Source of the DNA: Branchiostoma belcheri
Lineage: Eukaryota; Chordata; Leptocardii; Amphioxiformes; Branchiostomatidae
Direction of reading: 5' to 3'
Assembly (NCBI RefSeq): GCF_001625305.1
Contig: NW_017802503.1
Location: 191,099 to 255,098, forward strand
DNA: 64,000 bases
The stretch's first letter is position 1, and the number at the start of each line of letters is the position of its first letter. The notes beneath the pieces are model-generated. The model worked only from the letters and a program-made list of their open reading frames with translations, made no database searches and was not told the origin of the DNA. The position numbers and the translations under genes are program-made. Positions 31,760 to 42,170 of the stretch are shown piece by piece.

Positions 31760-32745
31760 AGAACAAGAAGCCATAGGTGACAATCCTCCGTGAAGATTTA
31801 TATATTTCAACAAAAACAATCCCAAGGGTCAACGCCAGACCTACTGTGCAGACATTATAATTAGGCAACGGTTAATACAATGAGGGCGCGTCACAAGCAT
31901 ATAACATAAAAAGACATAAATCCATTACTGCTCCCAGGGCGTGTAAAGATACTGTGCTTCAAGTAAGTTTGAAGTTCATTTTGATTACACACACACAATC
32001 ATTGCATTCACATAAAGATCGGACTATCATGGTCGTGTCACTATTAACGAAGACACCGTCTTACCGTGCCTGTTACTTATTAAGCGCGACTGGGACAGAC
32101 CAAATTCCAGCAACAGTCGCGGCTAGCACCGCGAGTGTTACTTCCGCCGGTCAGATACCCGGGATATCTGCTTGGAGAACCTCTGCTACCAGACAACTGC
32201 CTAAACCTACGGCCTATTCCACGGGATTGTAAAAGTAGGGATGTTTCTAAAATATGCATTTACTCCAATATCAAAACAGCTACGGTAAAAATAAAAAAGA
32301 CGTGCATCATCCCGGACATAATGCAACACCACATGCGAAATTACACAGAAATGCGACGTACGGAAGAATGCGTTTTGGCTGCGAACATCTTCCAAAAAAC
32401 TTGCCATCTCTTAACCATGGGCAAAAACATCTGGAACCACTTATCAAAACCACCCCGTATCTGCATGAAGTTCCACCCCCCACTGCTATTCCAAACAACG
32501 CGTTTTTCTGGACCATTCCAATTCGCCTCGTAATTGTAGGGGTGCGTCTGCAGTATTACATTGACCGCGAAAGCAGCAACGGCAAAAATACACATTCGTG
32601 CATCAACACGGGCATGCCCGCAGACGGCGTATAAAATTGCGTGCCGATTACACAAAGAGAACCCAGTGTTTTGACTGCGAACACGAAAAATCAGATCTTC
32701 ACAACACTTCGTTCGGAGGTCCTGACCTCCTTCACGGAGTAATAA
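31760..32745 (+). mobile_element. Helitron/Helentron-like element, copy B (uninterrupted)
   Basis: 986 bp, closely matching 5054-6233 without the nested LINE piece. Start AGAACAAGAAGCCATAGG, end CTTCACGGAGTAATAA, hairpin GGAGGTCCTGACCTCC at 32715-32730. No transposase or helicase, so it would need an autonomous helper. The reference copy for this family in the window. Confidence 0.75.
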
Positions 32746-32939
32746 TAGCTCCATCCCGGCCATCACATTAACTACCATTGTCACGACTTCAACGCGTCAA
32801 CGCCGTCGAAAAAACAACAACTTTGGAACCTCTAGAGAATTAAAACAACACCAAATTTCCTCAGTTGGCCACATGTCTCGGAGTTATTGAACTTAACGGC
32901 CTAACCTTACCATTTTTCGTTCCGAAAAAAATGTAATTT

Positions 32940-33165
32940 ATCGAACCTTCTTTTCGATGTTTTTGACGTCGAAAAATTTCGACGGGCCCTCCGATGTTTT
33001 CGACGTCGAAAAATCCCTTTCGATGTTCGACGTTTTCGATGTGTTTCGACGTTTGCGGTTTCGACGTTTTCGTTGTGTGCATCGACGATTTTCGACGTTT
33101 TCGTTGTGTGCATCGACGATTTTCGACGTTTTCGTTGTGTGCATCGACGATTTTCGACGTCGGAT
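32940..33165. repeat. TCGACG-rich minisatellite, 31-bp period at its right end
   Basis: TTCGACGTTTTCGTTGTGTG repeats at 33060, 33091 and 33122, with a partial fourth at 33153, a strict 31-bp period. The left part is a looser array of TTTTCGACGTCGAAAA-type palindromic phrases. Very CpG- and TCGA-rich compared with its AT-rich flanks. Confidence 0.92.
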
Positions 33166-33465
33166 GGAGACCTAATTATTACCTGACGTTGTCTAATTAT
33201 GAAAATAAGCCACGCCTCCACTGGTATGCCACGCCTCCAGCACTCAGTAGTTGTAAACGTGTATGTATCCACTCAATTGCGCCCCCTACCTTCCCTGGCT
33301 GGGAGCGCTTCTTGTGGACTAAGAGGTATTTTCGTTCTTATTGTTGTTATGTCTGTTCTGTTCTTTTACTGATGACAGATAACCATTTCTGTTTTATTTG
33401 GCAATTTGGGCATCGTAACGCAATTAGTAGTTAATCTAAAAGAGATTGGGACTATCTATATCTAA

Positions 33466-34010
33466 ATGACTATCCTTAAACTATTGCCAAACAGTACTAG
33501 TATTGATAATTGTAGACCAATCTGTTTACTTAAGGTTGATTCTAAAATATTAGGACATGTACTTGCGAACAGATTAAAGCCTTTTCTGTCAATATCAACC
33601 AATCACAATCAAACAGCCTATATCAAAGACAAATGCATTGCACAGAAGTAACGCTGAGTTTGCACTGGGATATCATGACGACATACACAGCAAAGGAATA
33701 TATTGAATATTTTGACTGCGTTAATCATTACTCAAGATACTAGAGAAAATAAAACGTTGGCAATGAATTTCACCTGGATAAAAACTACTTTAAGCTAAAT
33801 GTACAAGCGAAATTACCAGTACATGTATCAATAATGGCTGAATTTTTCCCTGTGAAGTAGCTGTGTAAGAGATGGCTGCCCTCTATGTGCAATATTATTT
33901 TTTTGTAGTGGAACTACTTGTATTGTATATAAATCAAAACAAAGACATCCTGGGAATCAAGGTGGTGACAACAAAAGAAAAATTACAACCTCATAAGTTG
34001 CGGACCAAAT
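33466..34010 (+). pseudogene. L1/Tx1-like LINE fragment: RT palm region
   Basis: Encodes ILKLLPNSTSIDNCRPICLL, VDSKILGHVLANRLKPFLS and NQTAYIKDKCIAQK, the start of an L1-type reverse transcriptase (normally N-W-R-P-I-S-L-L and K-x-L-A-x-x-L-x-x-R-L). Later LVLYINQNKDILGIKV matches the end of the palm block. Frames shift and stop in between, so dead. Confidence 0.82.
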
Positions 34011-34279
34011 GACACCGTTACATGTATTAGGAACGAAAAATCCTTACGTATGCACTGCAATAATGCACTGACTAACTTTAGTATAATTGCAGGAACTGAA
34101 ATAAGGTATATGGCTTGAATATTAGAAATTCCGAAGATAAAACAAATATATGAAATCCTCGTAGCTTAAGTATGAATCTCCTTTGGATACAATAAGAAAC
34201 AAAGAATGCGACGAAAGAAATTAGCAAGATAGTCATAAAAATTGAAAATTTGTTAAACGTATGGTAACCTAGACACCTA

Positions 34280-36823
34280 ACTCACGCCATAAAGTTCGCT
34301 TCAAAAAAACGCAAAGAATATTTGCGCGAAGAAAATAGTTTACAAGAAAGAATTGAAACTGTTAAAAAAAACCGAGACGACGCGGATAACCCATCTGAAG
34401 TTTTGTTTGAAGAACCTGATGCGCTGCAAAGTGAAGTAGAACAAATATACGTGCACAACAGACTGAACAGAAGTTGTACGCTCAGAGGGCAGATTGGATG
34501 GAATTCTCCATGTCTCTGACCGATGTAATAAGTATCTATTTGAGCTTAGCTAAACGGATTCATTCTAAAAAGAATATCAAAATGATAAAAACTCAAAGTG
34601 GGAAAAATTTTGAACAAAGATTGCTTAATATGCCAACGACTCTAGTTTTCCCATTCAACCACACAATATTTCTCTTGACGCACTAATAGACAAATATCTT
34701 TCTGTGATTTTAGGACTAACCCTGAATTTTGATAAATGCAAAGTTTTACAAATAGGCACATTGAAAAGATACACATTTTACTTTGCCATGCCCCCTCCCT
34801 TTTCAATGGACAAACGGACCCGTGAGCATGTTAGGTATCAGCCTTACTGGTGAAACCAAAAGGCTGCAGGAAAACTACTGGACTAGATTATCTAAGTTAG
34901 ACCGGGCGCTTCTCACCTGGAAAGGATATTTCTTAACACTTATGGTAAAATCACATTAGTTAACTTCCTTATAGTTTGACAATTTAGACATGTATTTTTC
35001 TAGTTACCTTCTCCATGTACCGAATTTTCACAGAATATGAGAGGAAAATATTTAACTTCATTTGGAACGGTCGCTCGCGAAAAATCTTATATAACTCTTA
35101 TGGCAACAGAGGACTGGGATTGACACACTTGCCTACTTTTGATCTGACGTGTAAAGCCTATTGGATACCCAGACTATGGAATTCTGATACCCCCGTTAAA
35201 GCAAACAGCTAGACGATAAATTCTCCTACACATTTATAGCCAGACTTTATTCCTTTCTACAGTTGTCAAATAACCATATTGAACATATTTGCACCAAGCC
35301 CCCTCTCCTTATCAGTCCATTCTTTATTGATGTTCTTAAAGCATCGCAATCCTTTCAATTTAAACCTCCAGAAACGCATTGCAACATACAATGATCACAG
35401 CTCTTATGGTTTGATTGAAGCATTCTCCTTGACAATAAGACTATCCAATCCAAATATCAAGGGTTACAACAAATATTATCAATAAATGACCTTTTAAATA
35501 TTAAGGGTAATGTTTTATCTTATGAAGAATTATTACTGAAATTTGGAAATGTTTTTAATACATTAGAATATAATCAATTAATTTCTGCAATACCTAGTAA
35601 ATGGAAATAACAGTTGAAAAGAAAATCACCTATCATTGGACCGATTGTATCTAATACATACAATCATTCTTGGTTACAGACACGAAAAATAAATAAGAGT
35701 ATACAAAAAATACTAGTAACCCCGGTGAAAATACAAATGTATTGGGAAGATGCATTTTGTTTGTTTGTTTGTTTGTTTCGCATAACCGGTAAACCGCCTC
35801 TAGGCGTAACACACCAGTTTTGTACATGTGCGTACATGTACAAGCTGCGTAAGACCGGGCTGTAAGGTTTGAACCACTCACACCGGGAAGGTCCCCTACG
35901 ATAAGTGCGGTGGGTTCTTTAACGTGCTTGGGGTGTGGCTCTCCCCAAACACGGGACCTCCATTTAACGTCCTATCCGAGGGACGTCCATAACCGAAGCT
36001 AGGTACTCATTTCCACCTGAGCGAAGTGAGGAAAGTCGTGTAAAGTGCCTTTCCCAAGGGCACAAGTTCGGTGACATGGGTGGGGATCGAACTCATGACC
36101 TCTAGGTCCTGAGTCGAACTCGCTACCGCTGCGCCACACATTTCAAATGATTATTCTATGGAAACAAGTATATAGGCTAATATGAGAGTAATATATGACA
36201 CTACAATATGTCCAAGATTATAACATAAATTTCTACCAAAAAAAGGATGCTATATAGATCTACATGTATTTGGAAACTTAAAGACATCCCTTATTGTGTA
36301 CACTAGTACTGTACAGTGAAGAAGAAAATACCGTACATTTATTTTGGGGTTGTCCCAGAGTGTATGAATTCTGGAGAGATGTAAAGGACTGGCATCAACA
36401 AATAACAAACAAAACATATATATGACGCGGTTCGTGTCATATTTGGGGATGTAAAAAGTGGCATTCCATCAGTTAATAATACAGTTATACTAATTGTACC
36501 CTTTTTTTGTTTTCAAACAAAGGGAGAAACTATTATCGTTCAATCACTTTATTTCCTGCATTAAGTCATATCATAGATCAGAATACATAATTGCCACTAG
36601 GAAAAATAAACTACTACTACACTAGCGCAAATGGGGGGAAATTACACAAACATTTTTATAATCTGTTGTTTACTCTTGAGTTGTCTCTCACAGCATTACT
36701 TTGGCTTTTGTTTTATACCTCCTGTCTCTTAGCCGTTATTACTTTGCATAAAGATATTGTTTGTTTGTTTACTGTATATATATATTGGTTAAACAAAAAA
36801 ATAATAATAATAAAAAAAGAAAG
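34280..36823 (+). mobile_element. L1/Tx1-like LINE fragment: linker, C-terminus and 3' tail
   Basis: Starts with the pre-RT linker (HAIKFASKKRKEYLREENSL, RADWMEF), then jumps to post-RT sequence (LTLNFDKCKVLQIG; KLDRALLTWKGYFLTL; FNFIWNGRSRKI; NRGLGLTHLPTFDLTCKAYW) and C-terminal pieces (LSYEELLLKFGNVFNTLEYN; CPRVYEFWRDVK). Ends in a simple AATAATAATAAAAAAAG tail at about 36798-36823. Interrupted by a SINE. Multiple stops and shifts. The tail lies 17 bp from the stop of the RING-TRAF gene. Confidence 0.85.
35756..36140 (-). mobile_element. tRNA-derived SINE inserted in the LINE
   Basis: Minus-strand head GTGGCGCAGCGGTAGCGAG contains an A box, and GAGTTCGATCCCC a B box; the tRNA-like part is about 36079-36137. 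The body ends in an (AAAC)n tail, seen as TTTGTTTG at 35756-35778. The GGTAAACCGCC...GGCGTAACACACCAG portion recurs at 43786-43862. Confidence 0.85.
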
Positions 36824-36839
36824 TTGTACTAATGTGTGT

Positions 36840-36978
36840 TTAGTGCTGGATGACAATGTAGATGCTTATGTTGCTGGTGTTTGTGATGTTTTGCAGGTCC
36901 CACTTCTTCCCACGACCTGGCAGCATGGCAGCTGTGCAGCCTACAACCTCCTCCTGTGCTGCAGCAGACATTTTGATC
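36840..36978 (-). CDS. RING-TRAF gene terminal exon
   Basis: Acceptor CCTCCACAG. Encodes IKMSAAAQEEVVGCTAAMLP, then GRGKKWDLQNITNTSNIS and IYIVIQH with TAA at 36840-36842. The phase joins exactly to exon 37298-37512. Confidence 0.8.
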
Positions 36979-39900
36979 CTGTGGAGGAAAACATATGATT
37001 TTCTTAATTTTCTTATTTTTCAATAGTATATCCTAGTCTGTAGAACGCAAACTCTGGCTTTAGTGGATCCTCCCTACAGGGCGGCTGGATGTTGGGCTAC
37101 ATTTAGCCTGAACCGCGCGAGCCGCTTTCGAAAATTGGAACACCGGGTGTTGTTACATTTTTTTCTAGTTTTAGGGATACAAATTTCGGCTCATTACATC
37201 AAAGGGCGTGTTTCCTTGGGTGGGTATGACATAAATAATCTAAAATTCAACATGGTGTATTCCGGTTGTATTCTATATGTAACATTTATATACTGACCTG
37301 ATTTTTGCCAGCACAGGTGGTCCTGCTACCAGTCGGAGGCACACACACCAGGGCACGCCTCTGTTTGGTGGGACCGCCATGGCCTCCCATGTTCTGTTCC
37401 CACTGGTGATGAAGGGAGGTGACCGCACGGGTCGTGTTGGGTCGGCCACCGCCCACTGCAAACTGTGCAGGGGGCCATGTACCACGTGTTCCCCATCGCC
37501 ACGTGCCCCGGCCTGGTGATAAGAGTTCAAAGTCACAAACAAGTCACAGTCACAAACAAGTCACATTCCAAACATATACTCGCAAACGATTATACACAAC
37601 AACCACCAAATATCTCATATAAAAAACCGCTTACAAAACCGCGCCTACAATACAGATACTTAATCTACGGCCTATTCCACATGATTACAGGGTGTTTCGG
37701 AAATATGATTTTTAACACTGATACTGTCTAAGGGAAACAACGTGCATCATCACGGACATTACGACACACCACATGCCCAGTTACATAGAAATACAACGAA
37801 GACAACGATGACTTTTCAACGTGGGTACATTGGAGACGAAACATTGACCGCGAAAGCAGCAACTGTACAAATAAAGACATGTGCATCACAACACAGGTTT
37901 GCCTGCAGACGACATACAAAATTGCATGCCGCCGAACCCAGTGTCTTGACTTTGAACACGAAACCGTCTACCCACAATACTCCGCCAGGAGGTAAACCTC
38001 CTTCACGGAGTAACAATGAGCAAATAAGTGAAAGTAATATTTTTGAACCAACTTCACCTGACGCAGCAGGAAGTTGTGGGTGGTGACCTCCTGCCTCTCG
38101 TGCTCCTGTTGGTCCAGGGTGACGGCGCCACAGCCGGGTATGTGGCATTCCTCCCACCTTCTCCTGCATCCCGTCAGGATGTGGTGTCCCATTTGTCTCC
38201 TAAACGAGATGAGTATTTCATTTTTAAACGCAGTACTTGCCGCAAAAACGTAATTAGAGGATTTTGAATTGCTGATTCAGTTGTGAGAGATATCATTTGT
38301 AGCCATGGGATGATGACAACGAAGAGACGGAATTTGTGATTTAGCAATTTTACTACACCTTCCGATATCGTCGTCGTTATGGCAGAAGATTATTGTGACA
38401 CAGTCTGCCTGCTCGATGGTTCCTCTTTAGTTATAGGTGATATCGGAGCGAACATAGTGTTTTACACCATGAAATCATGAATAAAAAGTTCACCTGGCAC
38501 CTTCCCTTCCACAAAGAAGGGGACATTGGATTCGCGTTTCCGGGCACTTGTTCTCGATATGGTCCTGCATCCTGCTTCTCTTGGCTGTGTTGCCACATCC
38601 TATGCACTGTATGTGCACTTCTCCGCAGGTGTCCCTGTGCTCTGCCATGTCCATCCTCAAGGTGGTCTGCTCGCAAGCTGTGCAGTTTATCTATGTAAAA
38701 TGTATTTAAAAAGCAATATTCAGATAACAATATAAGGTATTAGCGAGCTTCATTTGAACACGAACATACGAAAGATCAAAACGACAAGTTGTGCTTAACG
38801 TATGAACAGTGCGTTCGCTGAGCACAGCCCCTTCGCTGTTGAAATTAGTCCCTTCTCTGTTGAATTCTGTTTCTTTGTTGAGCACACCTTTTGTCGTTTT
38901 GGTCTTTCGTACGTACGTACGTACGAACAGAAGCATGATTACAAACAAATACAACACACGGATAGAATTAGATGCCTATATTCCTTCCTTTCTTTGTATT
39001 GTACGTCATATAAAAATAGCTACCTTTAATCTGTAGGCTGTGTTATATTTCAGTGCTTCTAGACGGTGGTGTAAGTCAATATGTGTTATCATCAATTATG
39101 TACTTTTAAACAGTGTAGCAAACAAGGAAAGAGATATTCACCTTCTTCTTGCCACAGACCGCATCGTGGTCACTCAGGCGGCCATGCGGGCCCTTCCAGG
39201 TGCACATCGACATACCTGTATGTATATGATGGAAACATCAAATTATAAGATGGATACTGCCCTGCAGCCACCAAACGATCTGCTTAGAGGCCAATCCTGG
39301 CCAGATCCGGACCCGGATACTAGTAATATTAGAGCCGGTGGGGCGTGTGGCAGGGCGTATGGCTTCCTGGCCGAAGTTGTTATCACTCATTCGCTAACAT
39401 TCGCTATTAGGATTACATTGGTTATCCTCAAATTATCGATCACGCATATGTCAACACGGTCCAATATCGACTTATGCTCCCTTCTTGGTTCACATTTATC
39501 TTCGCTGCGACAGTATGAGATAATACTTTGTAATTGTATTTGTATTTACCTCCATTTGGGCACCGCACCAATGCCTCGGACAGAAAGTCGTCAATGACCC
39601 TGCCCGGCACCATGTCTTTTGGGCGCATCGGCGTCCGGCACGCCGGACATGTATTTCTTCCTCTCAGCCATCTCTGCATGCATGACTTGCAGAAGGCGTG
39701 GCCGGCCGGGCAAAACACCGTCTCTCTCAGCAGGCTATAGCTGCGGGATACGGGATATCAATACGGGATATGAGACGTACTGACAATCTCGGCAGGTCAA
39801 CCTATTATAGTTATTGGTTTCTTGGATATCTGCCGTACCCATTGCTCTATAGCACATATAGGGTCTAAAACTTGTTTATCTTGTTTCTAGAGGGAAGGAA

Positions 39901-40336
39901 GCCTGCCTATAGCTAGGCGTTTTAACCTGTGCCTTTCTTTCCTGACACGCTGTCTTTCTATGGGGCTGTCACCTCTTCATTGTTAATAAAAGCGCATCGT
40001 GCTTTCATGAACTGGACGGGCGGTCTTGAAGGCATGGTTCGTACTTCCAGCCCAGACAACAGTAGGCTCAAAGTTATCACACTGGATAATTTTGAGCCTA
40101 GTCAACTAGTAGCCTAGTGTGTTGTGGGTTTGGCGTCCACGCTAGCGCCACCCTCAGTTCTCCAGATACGGTGCCTCCATAGTCCAAGTGTTTTGCAGTT
40201 CCAAAAAGTTAAAAAGGCCACTTAACCTACATGCATGATAACAATCAGATACTCGTACATGTACTTACCAAACTCCACACTTGAAGATGTCGGTAATCAC
40301 TGTCTGTAGGGTCTCCAAATCCCGCTTCACTTCCTC
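36840..40336 (-). CDS. RING finger / TRAF-type zinc finger / MATH-like protein, probable E3 ubiquitin ligase
   Basis: Seven minus-strand exons with consensus borders and matching phases give 341 residues plus an unresolved N-terminus. Order: a short helix (EEVKRDLETLQTVITDIF); a C3HC4 RING (KCGVCYSLL...CPAGHAFCKSC...CPACR) formed across two exons, its second Cys codon split by the intron; TRAF-type zinc fingers (CTWKG...HDAVC; INCTACEQTT...HRDTC; IQCIGC...HIENKC; IQCPLLCG...HHILTGC); then a degenerate MATH/TRAF-C-like region (SPPFITSGNRTWEAMAVPP; WCVCLRLV; KKWDLQNI) and a stop. RING plus TRAF fingers suggests a ubiquitin ligase or signalling adaptor of the TRAF/NRDP1 kind. No initiator ATG was found; an upstream exon near 41524 is likely. 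The MATH assignment is the weakest part. Confidence 0.87.
37298..37512 (-). CDS. RING-TRAF gene exon, MATH-like
   Basis: Acceptor CTTATCACCAG, donor CAG|GTCAGT, 215 nt. Encodes HGPLHSLQWAVADPTRPV, then SPPFITSGNRTWEAMAVPP and PWCVCLRLVAG. The SPPF...G..W...V.P and CLRL spacing recalls the start of a MATH domain. Plus-strand splice-like borders also exist but do not fit the gene. Confidence 0.72.
37650..38016 (+). mobile_element. Helitron/Helentron-like element, divergent copy C
   Basis: Right part of the same family as copies A and B, strongly diverged: CTACGGCCTATTCCACA, then ACATTGACCGCGAAAGCAGC, ending CTTCACGGAGTAACAA. The near-terminal hairpin persists at 37987-38002 as AGGAGGT-AA-ACCTCCT although its inner bases differ. 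It fills most of the intron between RING-TRAF exons 38058-38199 and 37298-37512. Confidence 0.7.
38058..38199 (-). CDS. RING-TRAF gene exon, TRAF zinc finger
   Basis: Acceptor TCGTTTAG, donor CAG|GTGAAG, 142 nt. Encodes RQMGHHILTGCRRRWEECHI, then PGCGAVTLDQQEHERQEV, completing one zinc finger and starting another. Confidence 0.85.
38494..38690 (-). CDS. RING-TRAF gene exon, TRAF zinc fingers
   Basis: Acceptor TTTACATAG, donor CAG|GTGAAC, 197 nt. Encodes INCTACEQTTLRMDMAEHRD, then IQCIGCGNTAKRSRMQDHIE and CPETRIQCPLLCG. The repeated I-x-C-x2-3-C and H-x3-4-C pattern is the TRAF-type zinc finger. Confidence 0.9.
38759..38930. mobile_element. MITE-like inverted-repeat element in RING-TRAF intron
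   Basis: The left arm CGAACATACGAAAGATCAAA continuing into ACGACAAGTTGTGCT pairs with the complement of TGAGCACACC...TTTTGTCGTTTTGGTCTTTCG. The right end has a (TACG)n run, 38909-38926. Confidence 0.78.
39142..39215 (-). CDS. RING-TRAF gene exon, first TRAF zinc finger
   Basis: Acceptor ACATACAG, donor AAG|GTGAAT, 74 nt. Encodes GMSMCTWKGPHGRLSDHDAV then CGKKK. With CPN from the preceding exon it forms C-x7-C...H-x3-C. The opposite strand has a longer but meaningless open frame here. Confidence 0.85.
39550..39740 (-). CDS. RING-TRAF gene exon, RING finger core
   Basis: Acceptor TCCCGCAG, donor G|GTAAAT, 191 nt. Encodes YSLLRETVFCPAGHAFCKSC, then MQRWLRGRNTCPACRTPMRP and RVIDDFLSEALVRCPN. 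Contains six of the eight RING zinc ligands. Confidence 0.93.
40269..40336 (-). CDS. RING-TRAF gene exon, helix and first RING cysteines
   Basis: Acceptor GGGCACAG, donor TG|GTAAGT, 68 nt. Encodes EEVKRDLETLQTVITDIFK, then CGV and TG, which joins the C opening the next exon to make the second RING Cys. Confidence 0.87.
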
Positions 40337-40461
40337 CTGTGCCCTATCAAAATTGGAAAGTGATTTCAGTGGTGCTAATTTCTGGGTATTTCACGGCGCA
40401 ATTTAGAAACTGTCTTACAAAAAATTGGTTTCAATAGCAGTCTCGGTTATAGTACTAGGCC

Positions 40462-40560
40462 AGGTAGGTAGGTAGGTAGGTGGGATTCAATACAGTTTAT
40501 TTCGCGCGAATTCGGATGTACATTTGTGCTCTAACAAGCTAAGGCCAGGTCATGAATAAG
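40462..40560 (-). mobile_element. LINE 3' end with (ACCT)n tail
   Basis: On the minus strand, AAATAAACTGTATTGAATC is followed by repeated ACCT at 40462-40481, the simple-repeat ending of CR1/L2-type LINEs. Confidence 0.55.
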
Positions 40561-41523
40561 CAGGGGAAAAGAATACAGCAAAGCAATAACACTTAAACTA
40601 TACATACTTATGTGATCTACTGTTTAAAGGTTCATCTTCTTCTCGTTACAGATGAGATTGGTGTTTGTATAGATTTATTTGTGTTTTGAACCCAATAGTT
40701 ATGGAACTGTAATGCAGTTATCGTGACATGTTATGTTCCCTCCGAGCAAGATTTTTAATGAATTACGTATACCCAAACAACAGCACACGTTCATGATACC
40801 TAGCCTGGGAGCCATCCTATTCGCCCAAAAAAAATCTGGAGACGGTTAGGTAATGATCTCATTAGCTAGCCCTTATGGGACCATATGGGAAGAGCTGGGT
40901 GTGACCTTTTCAAATTAGACCCTGAATTCAATATAGATATGTTGTTTTTGTAAAGGTAATAAATTTGCTGCACATGAGACGTCTACAACAGTCATTTCTT
41001 GCAGCACTTCTTCAAGATGTTTTTTTAGGGCTGTGGTATCTTCGAATCTTCATGACAACATTCTCTCATGCCTGCAACCCATCCCCTGATATATGGCACC
41101 CAATTTACTTGATACCACCTAATGTGAGAAAATCAGTCAAATAAAAAGACAACGACCTTGTGATGTTTTTGGCCCTGGAATGAGACGTTTTATTTAGACG
41201 AGTCTGCGAGGAGGATGTGGGGCAAAAGTTAACGGTAAATTCAGAAGAGCCGACAACACTAAACTGGCTTGTAAAATTGACCCCGACTTTCTCAAAACTT
41301 CCTGGGAATGATTTATGAGCGCTGTTCACCACGTTTTGACTTTTGCATCGACTTAGCAATACAAACTATTATTTATGGTCGCTCAAAGTTCGCTACCCAG
41401 CAAATCTTTCATGAGTGCACAGACGGTATAAAACAAAATAATGCCAATAATGGAAGTTATTGGGTGGGGTGTGGGAGTGGTGTTGGGTAGTTTTTGTACA
41501 TTCTATAATCGTAAAGTACATAC
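40561..41523. other. RING-TRAF intron, nothing recognised
   Basis: A lone TAGCCTGGGAGCC at 40802 resembles one end of the TAGCCTGG elements, without a partner. No exon found. Confidence 0.4.
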
Positions 41524-41550
41524 CTGGACATAGTTGAAGTTTTTACGCAG
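41524..41550 (-). CDS. Candidate upstream exon of the RING-TRAF gene
   Basis: Minus-strand donor CAG|GTATGT (exon last base 41524) in the phase required by exon 40269-40336. The frame reads CLRKNFNYVQ back to a stop in frame near 41573. No ATG follows that stop, so either an acceptor lies within it or the true start is elsewhere. Confidence 0.35.
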
Positions 41551-41595
41551 GCAGGTCACTCCTGATTATATCGTCCACGAGCACTGATCAGGGAT

Positions 41596-41745
41596 GCGGC
41601 GAGCGAGGTAACGTGTGCGTGGTGGTGATGCTGCACTACAACCAGATGCGAATGAAATGGCGACGGTAAGCGGCGAGCGAGGTAACGTGTGCGTGGTGGT
41701 GATGCTGCGCTGCACACAGATGCGAATGAAATGGCGACGGTAAGC
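41596..41745. repeat. Tandem duplication, 74-bp unit, two copies
   Basis: GCGGCGAGCGAGGTAACG starts at 41596 and again at 41670. The copies differ mainly at the ACTACAACCAG versus GCTGCACACAG segment. It is CpG-rich and lies just upstream of the candidate first exon of the RING-TRAF gene, so it may be promoter or 5' leader sequence. Confidence 0.88.
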
Positions 41746-41843
41746 GCAGGCCGCGCAGACAAACAAGATGTGGCCAACGATGACAGGCTGATTAATAGTC
41801 CCTCAAATCGGAAGGTACCAATTGGGGCATGGGGAAGGAGGCT

Positions 41844-42114
41844 GAGTGTGTGTTTGTGTGTGTCGGTGTGTGTGTGTGTCTGTATGTATGTCTGTCTGTA
41901 TGTGTGTGCGTGCGCGTGTGTGTCTCTTTGTGTGTGAGCGTCTGTGTGTCTGTCTGTGTGTTTGCGCGCGCGTGTGTGTGTGCGTGCGCGCCTGTGTGTG
42001 TGTGTGTGTGTTTTTGTGTGTGTGTCTGTATGTGCGTGAGTTGAGTCTGTGTGCGTGTGAGTCTGCTTGTATGTGTGTGTGTGTGTGTGTGTGTGCGTGG
42101 GTTGGGAGGCTGAG

Positions 42115-42170
<56 letters not shown>

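Noticed and set aside
36079-36137. Functional tRNA gene
   Set aside because: A and B boxes are present but the 3' half of a cloverleaf is not; it is the head of a SINE. The same holds for 25403-25480.
37300-37512. Plus-strand exon with AG/GT borders over the MATH-like exon
   Set aside because: The minus-strand reading fits the phases of both neighbouring RING-TRAF exons; the plus reading has no partner.
38494-38677. Shorter form of the TRAF-finger exon using an acceptor at 38678
   Set aside because: It would splice to the RING exon directly but skips the finger exon at 39142-39215 and loses the INCTAC zinc ligands.
39040-39597. 185-codon plus-strand open frame
   Set aside because: It overlaps the minus-strand TRAF-finger and RING exons, has no domain, and owes its openness to the coding sequence on the other strand.
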